The position numbers were made by a program, and so were the translations under genes. Of a stretch of DNA of 64,000 nt, positions 36,950 through 47,965 are shown piece after piece. Under the pieces are notes generated by a model. The model saw only the letters and a program-made list of their open reading frames with translations, was not told the origin of the DNA and did no database searches. Positions within the stretch are counted from its first letter, which is position 1. Each line of letters opens with the position of its first letter. The DNA lies in the NCBI RefSeq assembly GCF_016808095.1, contig NC_068972.1:34689029-34753028 (forward strand). The letters run 5' to 3'. Source of the stretch: Vigna angularis. Taxonomy: Eukaryota > Streptophyta > Magnoliopsida > Fabales > Fabaceae.

Positions 36950-37599
36950 AAAAGAAAGCACGAAGAAACAATGAAAGAGAAATGTTATATTGTGGGCAAT
37001 CGTCTAATGAGTATAGGAAAATGACTTTTGTGCTAGATTTTTTAATGTTTTAAACATCATATGACGTTGGCCACTCTTACAATCTAATGTCTAATGAGAT
37101 ATGATGTTGGCCCGCATAGAATTTGACTTCTAAAAGATACAAGAAAGTCCATTTCTAGTTGGGTTTTTTAATATCTTAAATATCATTAAACGTCAACTCC
37201 TTCACTATTTGACATCTAAAGAGATATGACGTCGGACCCCTAACTATCTGACGTCAAACTCTTCTAGAACATTGTCTTTCAGTTGAGTTTTTAAAATTTT
37301 AAAAACCATATGACATCGGTCTCCCTCCAAACATACGTCTAAAGGTAATATGACATTGACCTCCAAATTATCCAACAATAAAATCTTCGATAACATGAGT
37401 TCCAACTAACTTTTTTATATGTTTAAAACCATATGTGGTCAGTCCCCCCTCCATATAGTCGTCTAAATGTGATATGACATCATTCTCACTTAAACTCTTC
37501 ATTTTATTTACAAAAAATTCACCAATTATTTTTAACATTAGTTTTTTTATAAGCTGATGTTGAATGAAAGAAGTTATAACCACATTTTGTACTAGTGAT
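36950..37599. mobile_element. CACTA-like terminal region with repeated ATGACGTYGG words
   Basis: Words of the form CATATGACGTTGGCC, GATATGACGTCGGACC, CATATGACATCGGTC and ATATGACATTGACC recur about every 70-90 bp from 37056 to 37480, on a background of TAATGTCTAATGAG-type partners. The block ends in TTTTGTACTAGTG (37587-37599), the inverted form of CACTAGTA. This is the layout of a CACTA subterminal region. The other end was not found. Confidence 0.5.
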
Positions 37600-38416
37600 T
37601 TTTTTAAAATAATAAATAATTTGTTTTAAAACAATTAAAAATTAAAAAAAATAAAAAAGCATAGACACATGACATTTCTTTAATATTGTTAATACAATAC
37701 TAACATAAAAAACTTGATTTTATCATTTTTTAAAATAAGGATAAAATTGAGATGTATAGAAAAAAAGAAGACTCATTTGATATTTTCTTATAAAAAATAA
37801 AGACGAAAAACATGATTTATTTATTTTTATTGATGTTAATGAGAAGTCTATTTCGAGTTAAGTAGACCATTGAATCAAATATATAAATTTAAATTTAATC
37901 AATTAACTGATTCAATCAGTTAATTAATTCAATCGAACTAATTAACTTAATTAATATTTGTTCGTATGAAAAAAATTAAATATTGTAAATCAGTAAAATA
38001 ATGTCGAGAAGGTGATTAAAAATAGTTATTTATACTTTTTAATAAAAATTGTTTTCTTAATAATGTTAGTAATATTGTATAGTAATAAAATACAAAATTA
38101 TGTTTTAATATATGAAATTTCAACATAATTTTTATTCATTGAGGTATATGGTTTTTCCAAAATTGACAAAATGAAATTACATTGAATCAAACAGTTAAAA
38201 CTTCTTCTGAACCAAAAAAGTAATTTGTTAAAATTTAACTAAACTGAAAATTAGTTTAGAGTTTTTATTTTATCAAACTCTATAACATTAAAATGTACTC
38301 AAAATGGTCAAATTATGTTTTAACACCCAATGTCAAATTCAGCCACTAGACTAAATTTTTGTCGAGGTCAATTGGGTCAAATTTAGATGAAATTTGGTTG
38401 GATAAACTAGATCAAA

Positions 38417-38640
38417 TTCGACCAAATTTTAGTCATTCAACTAAATTAAATTAAATTTCAGTCCGAGCCAACTCAATTGAATTCGACCAAATTTTGGTTA
38501 TAGCTAACTTGGTTAAATTTGACCAAATTTTCACAGGGGGCAACTCAATCCAATTCAACCAAATTTTGGTTGTGACCGATTTAGTCGAATTCAACCAAAT
38601 TTCGACTAGAGCCGACTCGTTCAAATTTCATTTGGTAATG
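38417..38640. repeat. 36-bp minisatellite, degenerate
   Basis: Units beginning TTCGACCAAATTTTGGT or a variant start at 38417, 38482, 38518, 38554 and 38590. The last four are exactly 36 bp apart, and a 29-bp shortened unit lies at 38453-38481. Weaker copies precede the array back to about 38310. The second half of each unit varies around GCCRACTCRRTTCAAA. Confidence 0.85.
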
Positions 38641-41600
38641 AATATCAAATATTCTAGAAGATAAACTAGTAATTCTAAAATTTAAAAGCGAAATTTAATA
38701 ACAATCAAAAGGAAAAACATATAACACAACCCTCCAATCAAAATTCAACATCAATATCATCAATTATTTTATTAAAGTGGAAAACAAATGAACGAAGAGC
38801 AAGAACAACAAATTGCGGTGTCGCGAGTTGTTTTGTGTGGATGTGAGAGAGGATGGAGATGAGAGAAAAACAATTTGGATAAGTGAGAAAGGTGAATTAA
38901 GGTTAAGTAATTGTTTCTGATTTTTTTATTTGAGACTACTAGAGGGATGACAAAAAGAATGTTGGAGTGAGAAAGATGAAGGAGAAATGGTTGAGAGGGA
39001 TGAGAGAGAGATGAGTAAGGGTTGATGTTTTTTGTTTTATTAATTTTGAGAATGAAAATTATTGAAACATCGTTGACTTTAAAACTTAAAATCCATAATA
39101 TATAAGAGTATTTTGTTTTTACTATAAAACCTGATAAATCAGCACCTGCATATTTAATTTTTAATGAAACCAATATTTTAAAACTATTTTTGTTGACAAA
39201 AACCACAGTGAATCATTACAAATAATAATTATTATTAGAAGAGATAATCAATTAAAATGATCATTAGTTTTTTAAAAAAATAATTTTGAAAGCATTTAAA
39301 GATTCTGTCACAGTTATGATGGTTCATATTATTGTCTTGAATAAAACTTTCCTCTATATAAATTATTCACGTATCCAATTAGAAAGAAGTATAATACACA
39401 ATACAATTTAGTTTCTTCGTCAAACATATTGAAATGAGAACTCTTCAAATATGATCACGTTGCTGACGAACTTAATCAATAGGTTATATAATTTAAACGT
39501 ATCTAAATATAAGAGTTGGAAAAATATTGTATAATTAATGTATGTTTAAAAGTAAATATGTATGTTAGGAATATTAGTTTATATAAATGAGCGAATATTA
39601 ATTTTATTATTTTTCACAAGTTGAAATAGTTAACAAGGAAAATAATTTTGTTTTTTTTATTTCGCTGAGGCATATATTTCTTTATTTTTATTTCTTCAAA
39701 TTCTAAAATTATTATTTTAGTTTCTATAATTATTTTAAGAGAATAAGTAACAATTATTTTATAATTTTAAAATAATAAATCTATTAGATATTGACATGGT
39801 GCCACACAATTAATAAGGGTTACTTGAAATGATCACTTTATCTTTTATTAAAAAAACAAGTAAATAAGGAATATCCCATAATAATAAAAATACAATTAAA
39901 CATTTTAACTTTCTTAATAATGAATAAATGTTTTGAAATGAATAAAATCAAATTTATTTTTAAAATTAAAAATATATTTAATATTTTAAAAAATTAGAAA
40001 TAAAAGTGTCTCAATTGATGGTAATGAAGACTCATAAGTCAGAAGCTGCGTCCTTTTCTATTTTTATTTTTGACCTATTTTGCAGTTGTTAATTTTAAAC
40101 AAATGAGACAAGGTTTTATCCAAAAATGAATCTTTTTTATTTTTGATGACCTTTTGTGTGTATAATGATAATTTCCCTTTTAGTGTTTTTATTAACTAAA
40201 TTTTACATAATATGATTACTAACAACGATAATAAATATTTATATATAAATTTATTAAATTGTTAATTGTTATATGCTCATGTATACATAAGTGTGTCTCT
40301 TTTTTTACATGGTTTTATACGGTTTTGGTCATTTAATTTTGCTGAACACTAATTATACCTTAAATTACCAAATTTATCACTTTTGATTTTTCAATTCTCA
40401 ACTTTTCAGTTTTAATGATTTTTTCAATTCTCAACTTTTAAGTTTTAATGAATTTTCAATTTGTACTCATTTTTTCAATTAAATACAACAAATAAAGCCT
40501 AAATAAATTTCCCAATGGAAAATTTACTTTATATTTGAGTCATAGATATAAATAAATATATTCATATTGTTGTCGAAAATTTTAATAAACCTTAGAATAT
40601 TGAATTGAGAAGTTCCACAATCTTCGGGAAAAAGGAAGGTATAGGTTTCTTGTAAGGTGGGTAAGGAACTTACCTTTGGATTAAATTATGGAAAATTTAA
40701 AAGCTTAAAGATCATTTTTTTTAATTTTATGTCATTTCTTTTCCCCTTTTTGTCTCTTAACCACGAAGGATTAAATAATTAAATATTTTGGTTAATGCAT
40801 GCTAGTAATTACGATAATTCGTGTTTTTTATTCTTTTACTTGTTAAAGTAACTTAAAGGGTGATTTTAAAAAGAGGAAAGAGGAATTATACTTTGTATGT
40901 GGTAGATTTTTCCAAATTAGTTAAAGAAAGTTCTTATGCATAGTAAAAAAAGTGTCTAAGAAGCATGTTATGATAATGTTCTGGTTCAAATCCTGTAACA
41001 ATTATTGTCCACAATCATATTATAGTGTTTCTTTAACATAGTCTTCTTTTACAAATGCAAAGATAAATAAATATTTTCATATTTAGTTAGAGTCTATAAA
41101 AATATATCTTCAAATATGTATTCAAAGATAACTTAATAATATTTTCATGTTTTAAAAATTTTATATTCTTAAGTGAAAGAGGAAAATATCTCATATGTAA
41201 TATAGTAAGGACCATTAATGTTTAATATAGATACTTTTTTCATACAAACGTTTTTTTATTATTAATTTTATTTTATTACTTTTGTTTAATTTTTCAAAAA
41301 ATTATAATATATCAGTCACTCTTATATAAGTACATGGCGTCTATTAGTCTAACCATTAGGTTAATCCATCTTTATACCATAAATTTAATTACAAATAGGT
41401 TTTTATTAGGAATTTAATACACAATTAAAAGATTATATGCTATGAATCACTAATAATTTATTATTTTATTCGGTAAGACATTCAATTATACAAGTTATAC
41501 AAGTTTGTTTTGAAGAAAGTATGAGATGATTGTACATTAATTAAGTGTACACAAGGTTTACACTAATGAATGTAAAGTAAACCTTTTAATAAGTTTTCTT

Positions 41601-42807
41601 GGAATATTGATTATATAATATCAAATATTATACTGATATGTTGTTCATTCAAATAAAATTCAATTCAATAATGAAATGATAAAATAAATAAATAAATTAT
41701 ATAAAGTGAACTGTTGTAATTAAGTGTAAGAATTTGTAATTTGTTTTGAGATGTTTCGAGTTATAATAAAAAGAGTCCTTACTATTTTTCTTAATGTAAG
41801 TAACTTGTGTGGTAGGAGAGTTTCTTACTTGTTTAGAGAAATTTAAACAATGACTCAATAATGTGAAAGTTATTCTTTATTTATTTTTTATATACAAGTA
41901 ATGGTTTTCATTAGTATTAGTGTAGATAAATGAAATGATTATGCAAATAGATTACAATTATAATAAAAAAGATAAAAGATAGTATATGTTCAAACAGTAA
42001 CATTTTTAAAATTATTGGTAAAGAATAGATTAAGTTTAGTTAAATTTGTAGTCTATCTCATTATACACTACAATTCTCTGAAAGAATTGTAGTTTATATA
42101 GAGAAATAAATTATAATTTTATGTAAATCATATTTAATTTAGTTTGGTACCATCCCATTTTCATTTGTTTAGGTTAGTGTCTCCTTTCTTCTCATTTTTT
42201 TTTCTTTTCTATTTTGTTTTTTTCCTTTCATTTGACCTTAAGCCCTAAATCCTTATTCGTGTTTAGTTTTTTTGTCATAGTGACCATACACATTATTGTT
42301 ATCCTTGTGTATGATTGTGTTATTATCTATATTAGTGTTATTTACGTTCTCGTTTAAACATGCTCTTAAGTTTATATTCCTTTCTTCAATTATTTTGTTG
42401 CGTTTAAAAAGACTGTATATGATAATATTATTTTATTATCTAAATTATTATACATTATTTAGATTATTTTTTGTTTGAATATATTGTTTGTATAATTATT
42501 CTATAATCAGTTTATTATATGCACAAATTTAGTTTTTTTGACGTTGAGATTACATTGTTGTGATTTTGATTCTATGTTGCTTAGTTAAGAGTAAAAAAAA
42601 AATAAAACAAAATAGAAATTAAAAAAATCAAAAGAATAATAGATTGTAATTAAAAGAACCGTAATCTAGAAGTGATTTTTAGAATACAGTTCCCAATATC
42701 TATTTTTAATTGTCACATCATCCCTGTTTTAAATTATTAAAACAAATTTAATTTATTTAGTATCCTATAATAATCTTATATTAATTTTCTTTTTTTTGTT
42801 TGTAACT
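38641..42807. other. AT-rich intergenic DNA, no gene recognised
   Basis: Low-complexity, strongly AT-rich. 38780-39080 is GA-rich with a 144-residue open frame on the minus strand that has no motif and low-complexity composition. A 34-bp direct duplication (TTCAATTCTCAACTTTTMAG...) is at about 40388-40455. Confidence 0.6.
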
Positions 42808-42908
42808 TCTAACGTCCCAAAATCTCACACTTGATAATTCATAATTGATATATAGTAACATTACATTTAAGGTAACATCCCTTGATCTTACGCTTGATAA
42901 TTCATAGT

Positions 42909-42916
<8 letters not shown>

Positions 42917-42941
<25 letters not shown>
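42917..42941. repeat. Short (TA)n run in solo LTR
   Basis: About 25 bp of TA near the 3' edge of the minus-strand solo LTR. Confidence 0.9.
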
Positions 42942-42943
<2 letters not shown>

Positions 42944-43151
42944 AAACTCAGATTTCAACTATAAACTCATAAATATAACTCGAATTCTTCTAATTTATTC
43001 TTCTATCTCTTTCTTCATTGGTACCGAATCAGACGACATTCCTTCATCTGCTCCCGTATAACGAATTATACGATCATCGCACATACACAAACACAAACAC
43101 AAACAAGTAGGGTGAGCTAACATGCAACCAATCATTTATAAAACATGCATA

Positions 43152-43500
43152 ATTACTTTGATACACTCAACAAACCTAATATAATAATTATGTCAGACAC
43201 CCTCATACCATCATACAACAATCACATCATCCATTACTTTGATACACTCAACAAACCTCATATAATAATTATGTCAGACACCCTCATACCATCTTACAAC
43301 AATCACATCATAGATATTCATCCATTACTTTGATACACTCAACAAACCTCATATAATAATTATGTCAGACATCCTCATATCATCATACAACAATCGCATC
43401 ATAGATATTCATACCATCATACAACAATCGCATCATAGATACTCATACCATCATACAACAATCACATCATAGATACTCATACCACAATACCACAATTACT
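43152..43500. repeat. Tandem repeat, 81-bp units passing into about 33-bp units
   Basis: ATTACTTTGATACACTCAAC begins units at 43152, 43233 and 43324 (81 and 91 bp apart). The tail of the unit (CATACCATCATACAACAATC, then RCATCATAGATA) then repeats alone about every 33 bp to 43500. It lies within the minus-strand solo LTR. Confidence 0.85.
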
Positions 43501-43874
43501 AATAGACACTCATCCCACAATACCCAATAGACACTCACTTCCACAATACCCAATAGACACTTATTCCAATGATATGTTGATGAGCGGTCACGGGAGGTTA
43601 TGCACTTGTGATGACTTCTACTTCTTCTTACAAATACACTTTCAAAATACTCCATACCATCCACAAGGTTAGTCCTCAACACTATGTCCAAAACCGGCAC
43701 ATAGACCAGGACCTCCTGCCCTCCATACCATCCACAAGGTTAGTCCTCAACACTATGTCCAAAATCGGCACATAGACCAGAACCTCCTGCCCCTCTCACC
43801 ACATAATTCATCCTTCTCTACTTGAGACTGGATGATTATTAGAGTATCAGGATAACCTCCAACATCAGGACCCT

Positions 43875-44977
43875 CACTAGTAAAAAAAGTGGTATCTAAC
43901 GCGCCAAATACGCTTCGGTTAAACAAAAACCGAAGTATACAAACTTATATAACTCGGTTACTGGATGATCCGAAGAAGAATGCAAATATAGCCTCGGTTA
44001 CTGGATGACCCGAGACCTATACCTCTACACATAGCACTGCAAATCAAACTGACAGCCTTTTGAAAAGCACTACTGCCTCAATTGCCTCGATTGGCTACAA
44101 AACCGATGCCTATACACGTTTCGACTTCGGGTGTAGATTTTAACCGGTGCCATATGCTATTACTTCGGGTATAGCTTTCATTTTCTGACCTTAACACGTT
44201 TCGTCGCTCAGCAGCTTCCTCTTCCCTCTCGTGCTGTCCCATTCCTATGCGCAACATCTTCTTCGTCGTGCACTCCCATTCTTCCTCTGTCACTCCTTAC
44301 CTCGCCGCGCCGGTCATTGTGCTGTCGATGGTCTTGCCTGCCTCCTCCCTTCGTCGTCGCGCCAGTGCTCGCGCCTGCCGCTTGTGGTTGGCGTTCTTTG
44401 TCGCGCCTCCTCCCGTCGTCGCGCCAGTGCTCGTGCCTCCTCTGTATCTTCATCTTCATCCACCACTCCAGATCCGTCGCTTCAGACCTGCCGCTCCAGA
44501 TCCACCGCCGCTGCCTCCCCGCTTCATCCACAACGTCACCGCTGCTGCCTCCCCGCTACCGTCTCTGTTGCCGCCATGCCGCGTTGTCCTGGGTTTTTGG
44601 ATCTTGTTCTTGGTCTTCTTTTGGATCCAGAGACATTGGAAACACCGTTTTCAAATAAAATTCTCCACTGTCAATCTTGTTCTTGGTTTTGTTCTTGATC
44701 CAGAGACATTTTTGTTGTTCAATTTTTCAATGATGGGGACTCTTTCATGGACTCTTCGAAACGGTGGGAGAGTATAGCAGGGGATTAATAAAAAAAAAAC
44801 CAAAACCTTATGACATCGGTTACAGTGACTCGAGACGTAATCCTATCCCTTTACGCCTCGGTTCATAACCGAGGCATAAAACCTACCCCTTTTTACCTCG
44901 TTCGTATACGCCTCGGTCGTAGAACCGGTGCATATAAACAATAATAACCAGTGTCATTTCCTCTTATTGCACTAGTG
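43875..44977. mobile_element. Non-autonomous CACTA element, TSD CCT
   Basis: Begins CACTAGTAAAAAAAGTGG and ends TTATTGCACTAGTG, so the first bases are inverted repeats. The 3-bp CCT flanks both sides (43872-43874 and 44978-44980), as expected for CACTA insertion. Both ends carry repeated words (CCTCGGTTACTGGATGAYCCGA; GCCTCGGTTCATAACCGAGG). The middle (44200-44580) is GC-rich and CT-biased with partial internal duplications (CGTCGTCGCGCCAGTGCTCG at about 44352 and 44416; GGATCCAGAGACATT-like repeats at about 44630 and 44695). Its open frames match nothing I recognise; it could be captured leader sequence. Confidence 0.85.
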
Positions 44978-46313
44978 CCTCAACATCAACATATACACAA
45001 ATACCATATCATTACAGAATCTCTCCACGAGACTCATACCATGCTCACATTCCTCAATTCATATTATACCATTACGAAATCTCCCCATAATACTCATATC
45101 ATGTTCAGATGCATAAATTCAAATCTAATATAATAAATTACAATCATCACAGAAATAATACAAAATGAATATATCACAAAATAAATTAACAATACTAAAA
45201 TATCACCATAAATGGTCACCGGAGAAGAATCAAATATTTAACGAATCAAACTCACCATAAACGCCAGTACATATGACTAGTCACAACTTTCTGGATTTGA
45301 CCAGGGTTGCTCTATGATCAGGGATGTACCAACTTCGGTTTTTAAGATTCCTCTATCCTACCATCACAATTATAATTCATAATTCCATATCTACCACAAT
45401 AACATGAATTCATCAGACATTTTCATTCCAACGAGATATATTGCACAATAATTTAACAATACATAATCTGTTCAACAAGATTTAAGTTAAAAACTTGTCG
45501 AGTAGACTTCCAGGAAAGAGAGGTGCGTCACAATGGACAACTTAAGTACCAAGTCTTTCCTTAGCCAAAGTGTTCCTCAACTAGTTTTAACAAATTTCTT
45601 ATTTACAGATTCAAAACAACAACATATAATATTAGCATAGAAATTCACTATAGATAGATATACAATAAGCACCTATGTTTTTCATTAATAGTATTCACAC
45701 AGAATTTCAAGACATGAATAGTAATAAAACAATACTAAATCATAATATAAAAGCTTAGAAAGGTTAGCTCCCCTACCTCTATTCCAGACTTCTCTTGCTC
45801 CGAATTTGTTTCCCCAAAAACCCTCTAGAGCCTCTACTCTTCTTGTAACTAAAAATTTCTTCCTAACTCTTTCTTTTCTATTTCTCAAGGTTTCTCACTT
45901 GATTCTTCCTCTCTTTGTGCAAAATAGCCTCCCCTCTCATGTCTATTTATAGTCCAAAAATTTTACTATTCAATAATTTTTTAATATTATTTATTATTTT
46001 AATATTATTTTATTATATTAATATCTTAATCACCACTTACATAATGGAATTCTCAATAATGCCTTAAAACATGGAGTGCTTTATCCAGTATCAATATTTT
46101 AATTTTTTTTTAACAAAAAGGTAGAAAAGAGTTTGAACCCATGTTCTTGAAATCACCACAATTTTCTACCAATTAAGCTACCAAAATTTCTTATTTAGCT
46201 TTCCACATTTTCTTTTTACATAAACTTATCATATTTTCCATTCACAAAGAAATTTATTACTACTAGTAATAAAATTGTTACTATTAAGGTAAATATTTTT
46301 CATGGGTCTTACA

Positions 46314-47965
46314 TAACTTATTTTTAAGATATAAATTTGATCACTTTCATTTTTTCTATAATTATTTAATATTTATTTTATTATTACTTGATACATGAAT
46401 GTAATTATAATTTTTTTCTTTGACATTTGAAAAAAAATATGTATCATTTTAATATTGACATTGAATACTTAATAATATCAATTTTTTTATTATGATTTTT
46501 CTTTAAATGATATAATTAATATTTAAACTAGTAAATAGATATAAACATAGATACATATATGTCTATTCTACATATACAAAATATAATGAATTTTCTTTTA
46601 TACTTATTAAATGTAGAAATGAAAATAAATTTATATTTTAAAACTAAGGATGTGATAATAAACATTTACCATCTTATTTCCTTGTCATACGTAGTTGTTA
46701 CTCTTAGATGATCACAATCAATGGAAATTTGATGCATACCCTTCAACATAAGATTTGAAACTTTATAGTATTTATTTTCTTTTTATATGTAATTTTTTTA
46801 TTTAGTAACGAATAGAGGGTACTTTTGGCAATTTCCATAAAGTAGAGCACTCAGCACCAAAGGAAAATTGAGTTAATTTAGGTACATCAAGAATAATAAA
46901 GGACGAGGTGTCATTAAGCCCTCATGGTTGAATGGCTAACCTTTCTCAACATGCTCTCTGCTTTGACTCAAGGAACATTGGTACGGAATGGTTCTCTCAC
47001 TAAAATAGACAAAAATGCATCATAAAATGCATCATAATATCTTCTCCTACTTTTTGTTCTTTTCTGTTTTGCTGCCAATCCTTCTTTTTTCTTTCATTTT
47101 CTTTCCTTAATTGCTTCTATTAATGAGTTTTTTTTTCTTTTTTCACTTTACAAATTGTTTTTATCTCATCTTCATCTTTTAATAATTTTTTAAAGATTTT
47201 CAAACATTTAAGCAAGTACTTAGAGTCAAAGATTTGATCAAATTATGATGAGTGCAAAAGGTAAAGTCAAAATTTGATTAAAATTATATTTATAAGAATA
47301 TTTTATAAGAATTCAATTATGAAATCATTGAACCATTGATCCAATGATCATTTTACCTACCATGATGTACAACCAGTTTTGGTTAAGTTATATGTTTTAT
47401 TAACATATTCGATAGGTACAGATAGTACCCAACTCGAGTAAAGAACGTGTCTATCAACAAATGAGACTTGTTCTTTGGTTAGGGGAACATGGTACTTGAC
47501 ATCTGACACTCAACACTTTATATATCGTATTGTGCTTACTCTTTTGGCGGACGGAACAAACATTTGGTGAACAATCATCAATCTTCAATAGCTAGCTTAA
47601 CATTTACAAAGTATCCAGGAATCGACATGCAACCTCTACTAAGCATAGATATCCAATATTTATTATTCACACACGTGAGAGATTAATAATTAACTTTTTG
47701 GAGAAGATCCATGAAATAATAACGATTACTTTTAACATAAAGAAAATATGTTATTAAAAATATAAATAAAAGTTGCAAAAGAAATCTATTACCAAGATGT
47801 TGGGGTAGATCACATTAATGATCCACTCATTCTTAAAAAATAACTAATACACATATAACTATAAAGTCATAGATGATAAATAACTACCTTTTATTATATT
47901 TTTTATTTTGAAAAATAATTAATACACGTGACAACAACTATAAAGTCATGATGATAAATAATTAC
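46314..47965. other. Intergenic, no gene recognised
   Basis: AT-rich sequence between two solo LTRs, with short frames only. Confidence 0.6.

Larger units (their letters stand above)
42808..46313 (-). mobile_element. Large gypsy solo LTR (minus) with TSD TAACT, interrupted by a CACTA
   Basis: On the minus strand it starts TGTAAGACCCATGAAAAAT (46313) and ends TTTTGGGACGTTAGA (42808). TAACT flanks both sides (42803-42807 and 46314-46318). It contains the CACTA element 43875-44977, leaving about 2.4 kb of LTR. It shows the same TGTAAGACCC / GGGATGTTACA style of ends as the two plus-strand solo LTRs. No internal domain is present. Confidence 0.82.

Noticed and set aside
23970..37599. One giant CACTA element with ends CATTAGTAGAAAA and TTTTGTACTAGTG
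   Set aside because: Flanking triplets differ (ATA versus ATT), the subterminal words differ, and the span contains unrelated complete elements. The two ends are probably from separate elements.
35968..37599. CACTACCCATTTAGAAAAAAAA as left end of the CACTA-like sequence
   Set aside because: Flanking bases (AGA versus ATT) do not match and no ATGACGTYGG words follow it.
38772..39206. 144-codon minus-strand frame
   Set aside because: Low-complexity Ser/His/Leu-rich text from GA-rich DNA, no conserved motif, and no supporting splice or start context.
44231..44777. Open frames of 113-176 codons in the GC-rich CACTA core
   Set aside because: Three overlapping frames on the plus strand and one on the minus are all open because the DNA is CT-biased. 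None shows a motif or a conserved start.
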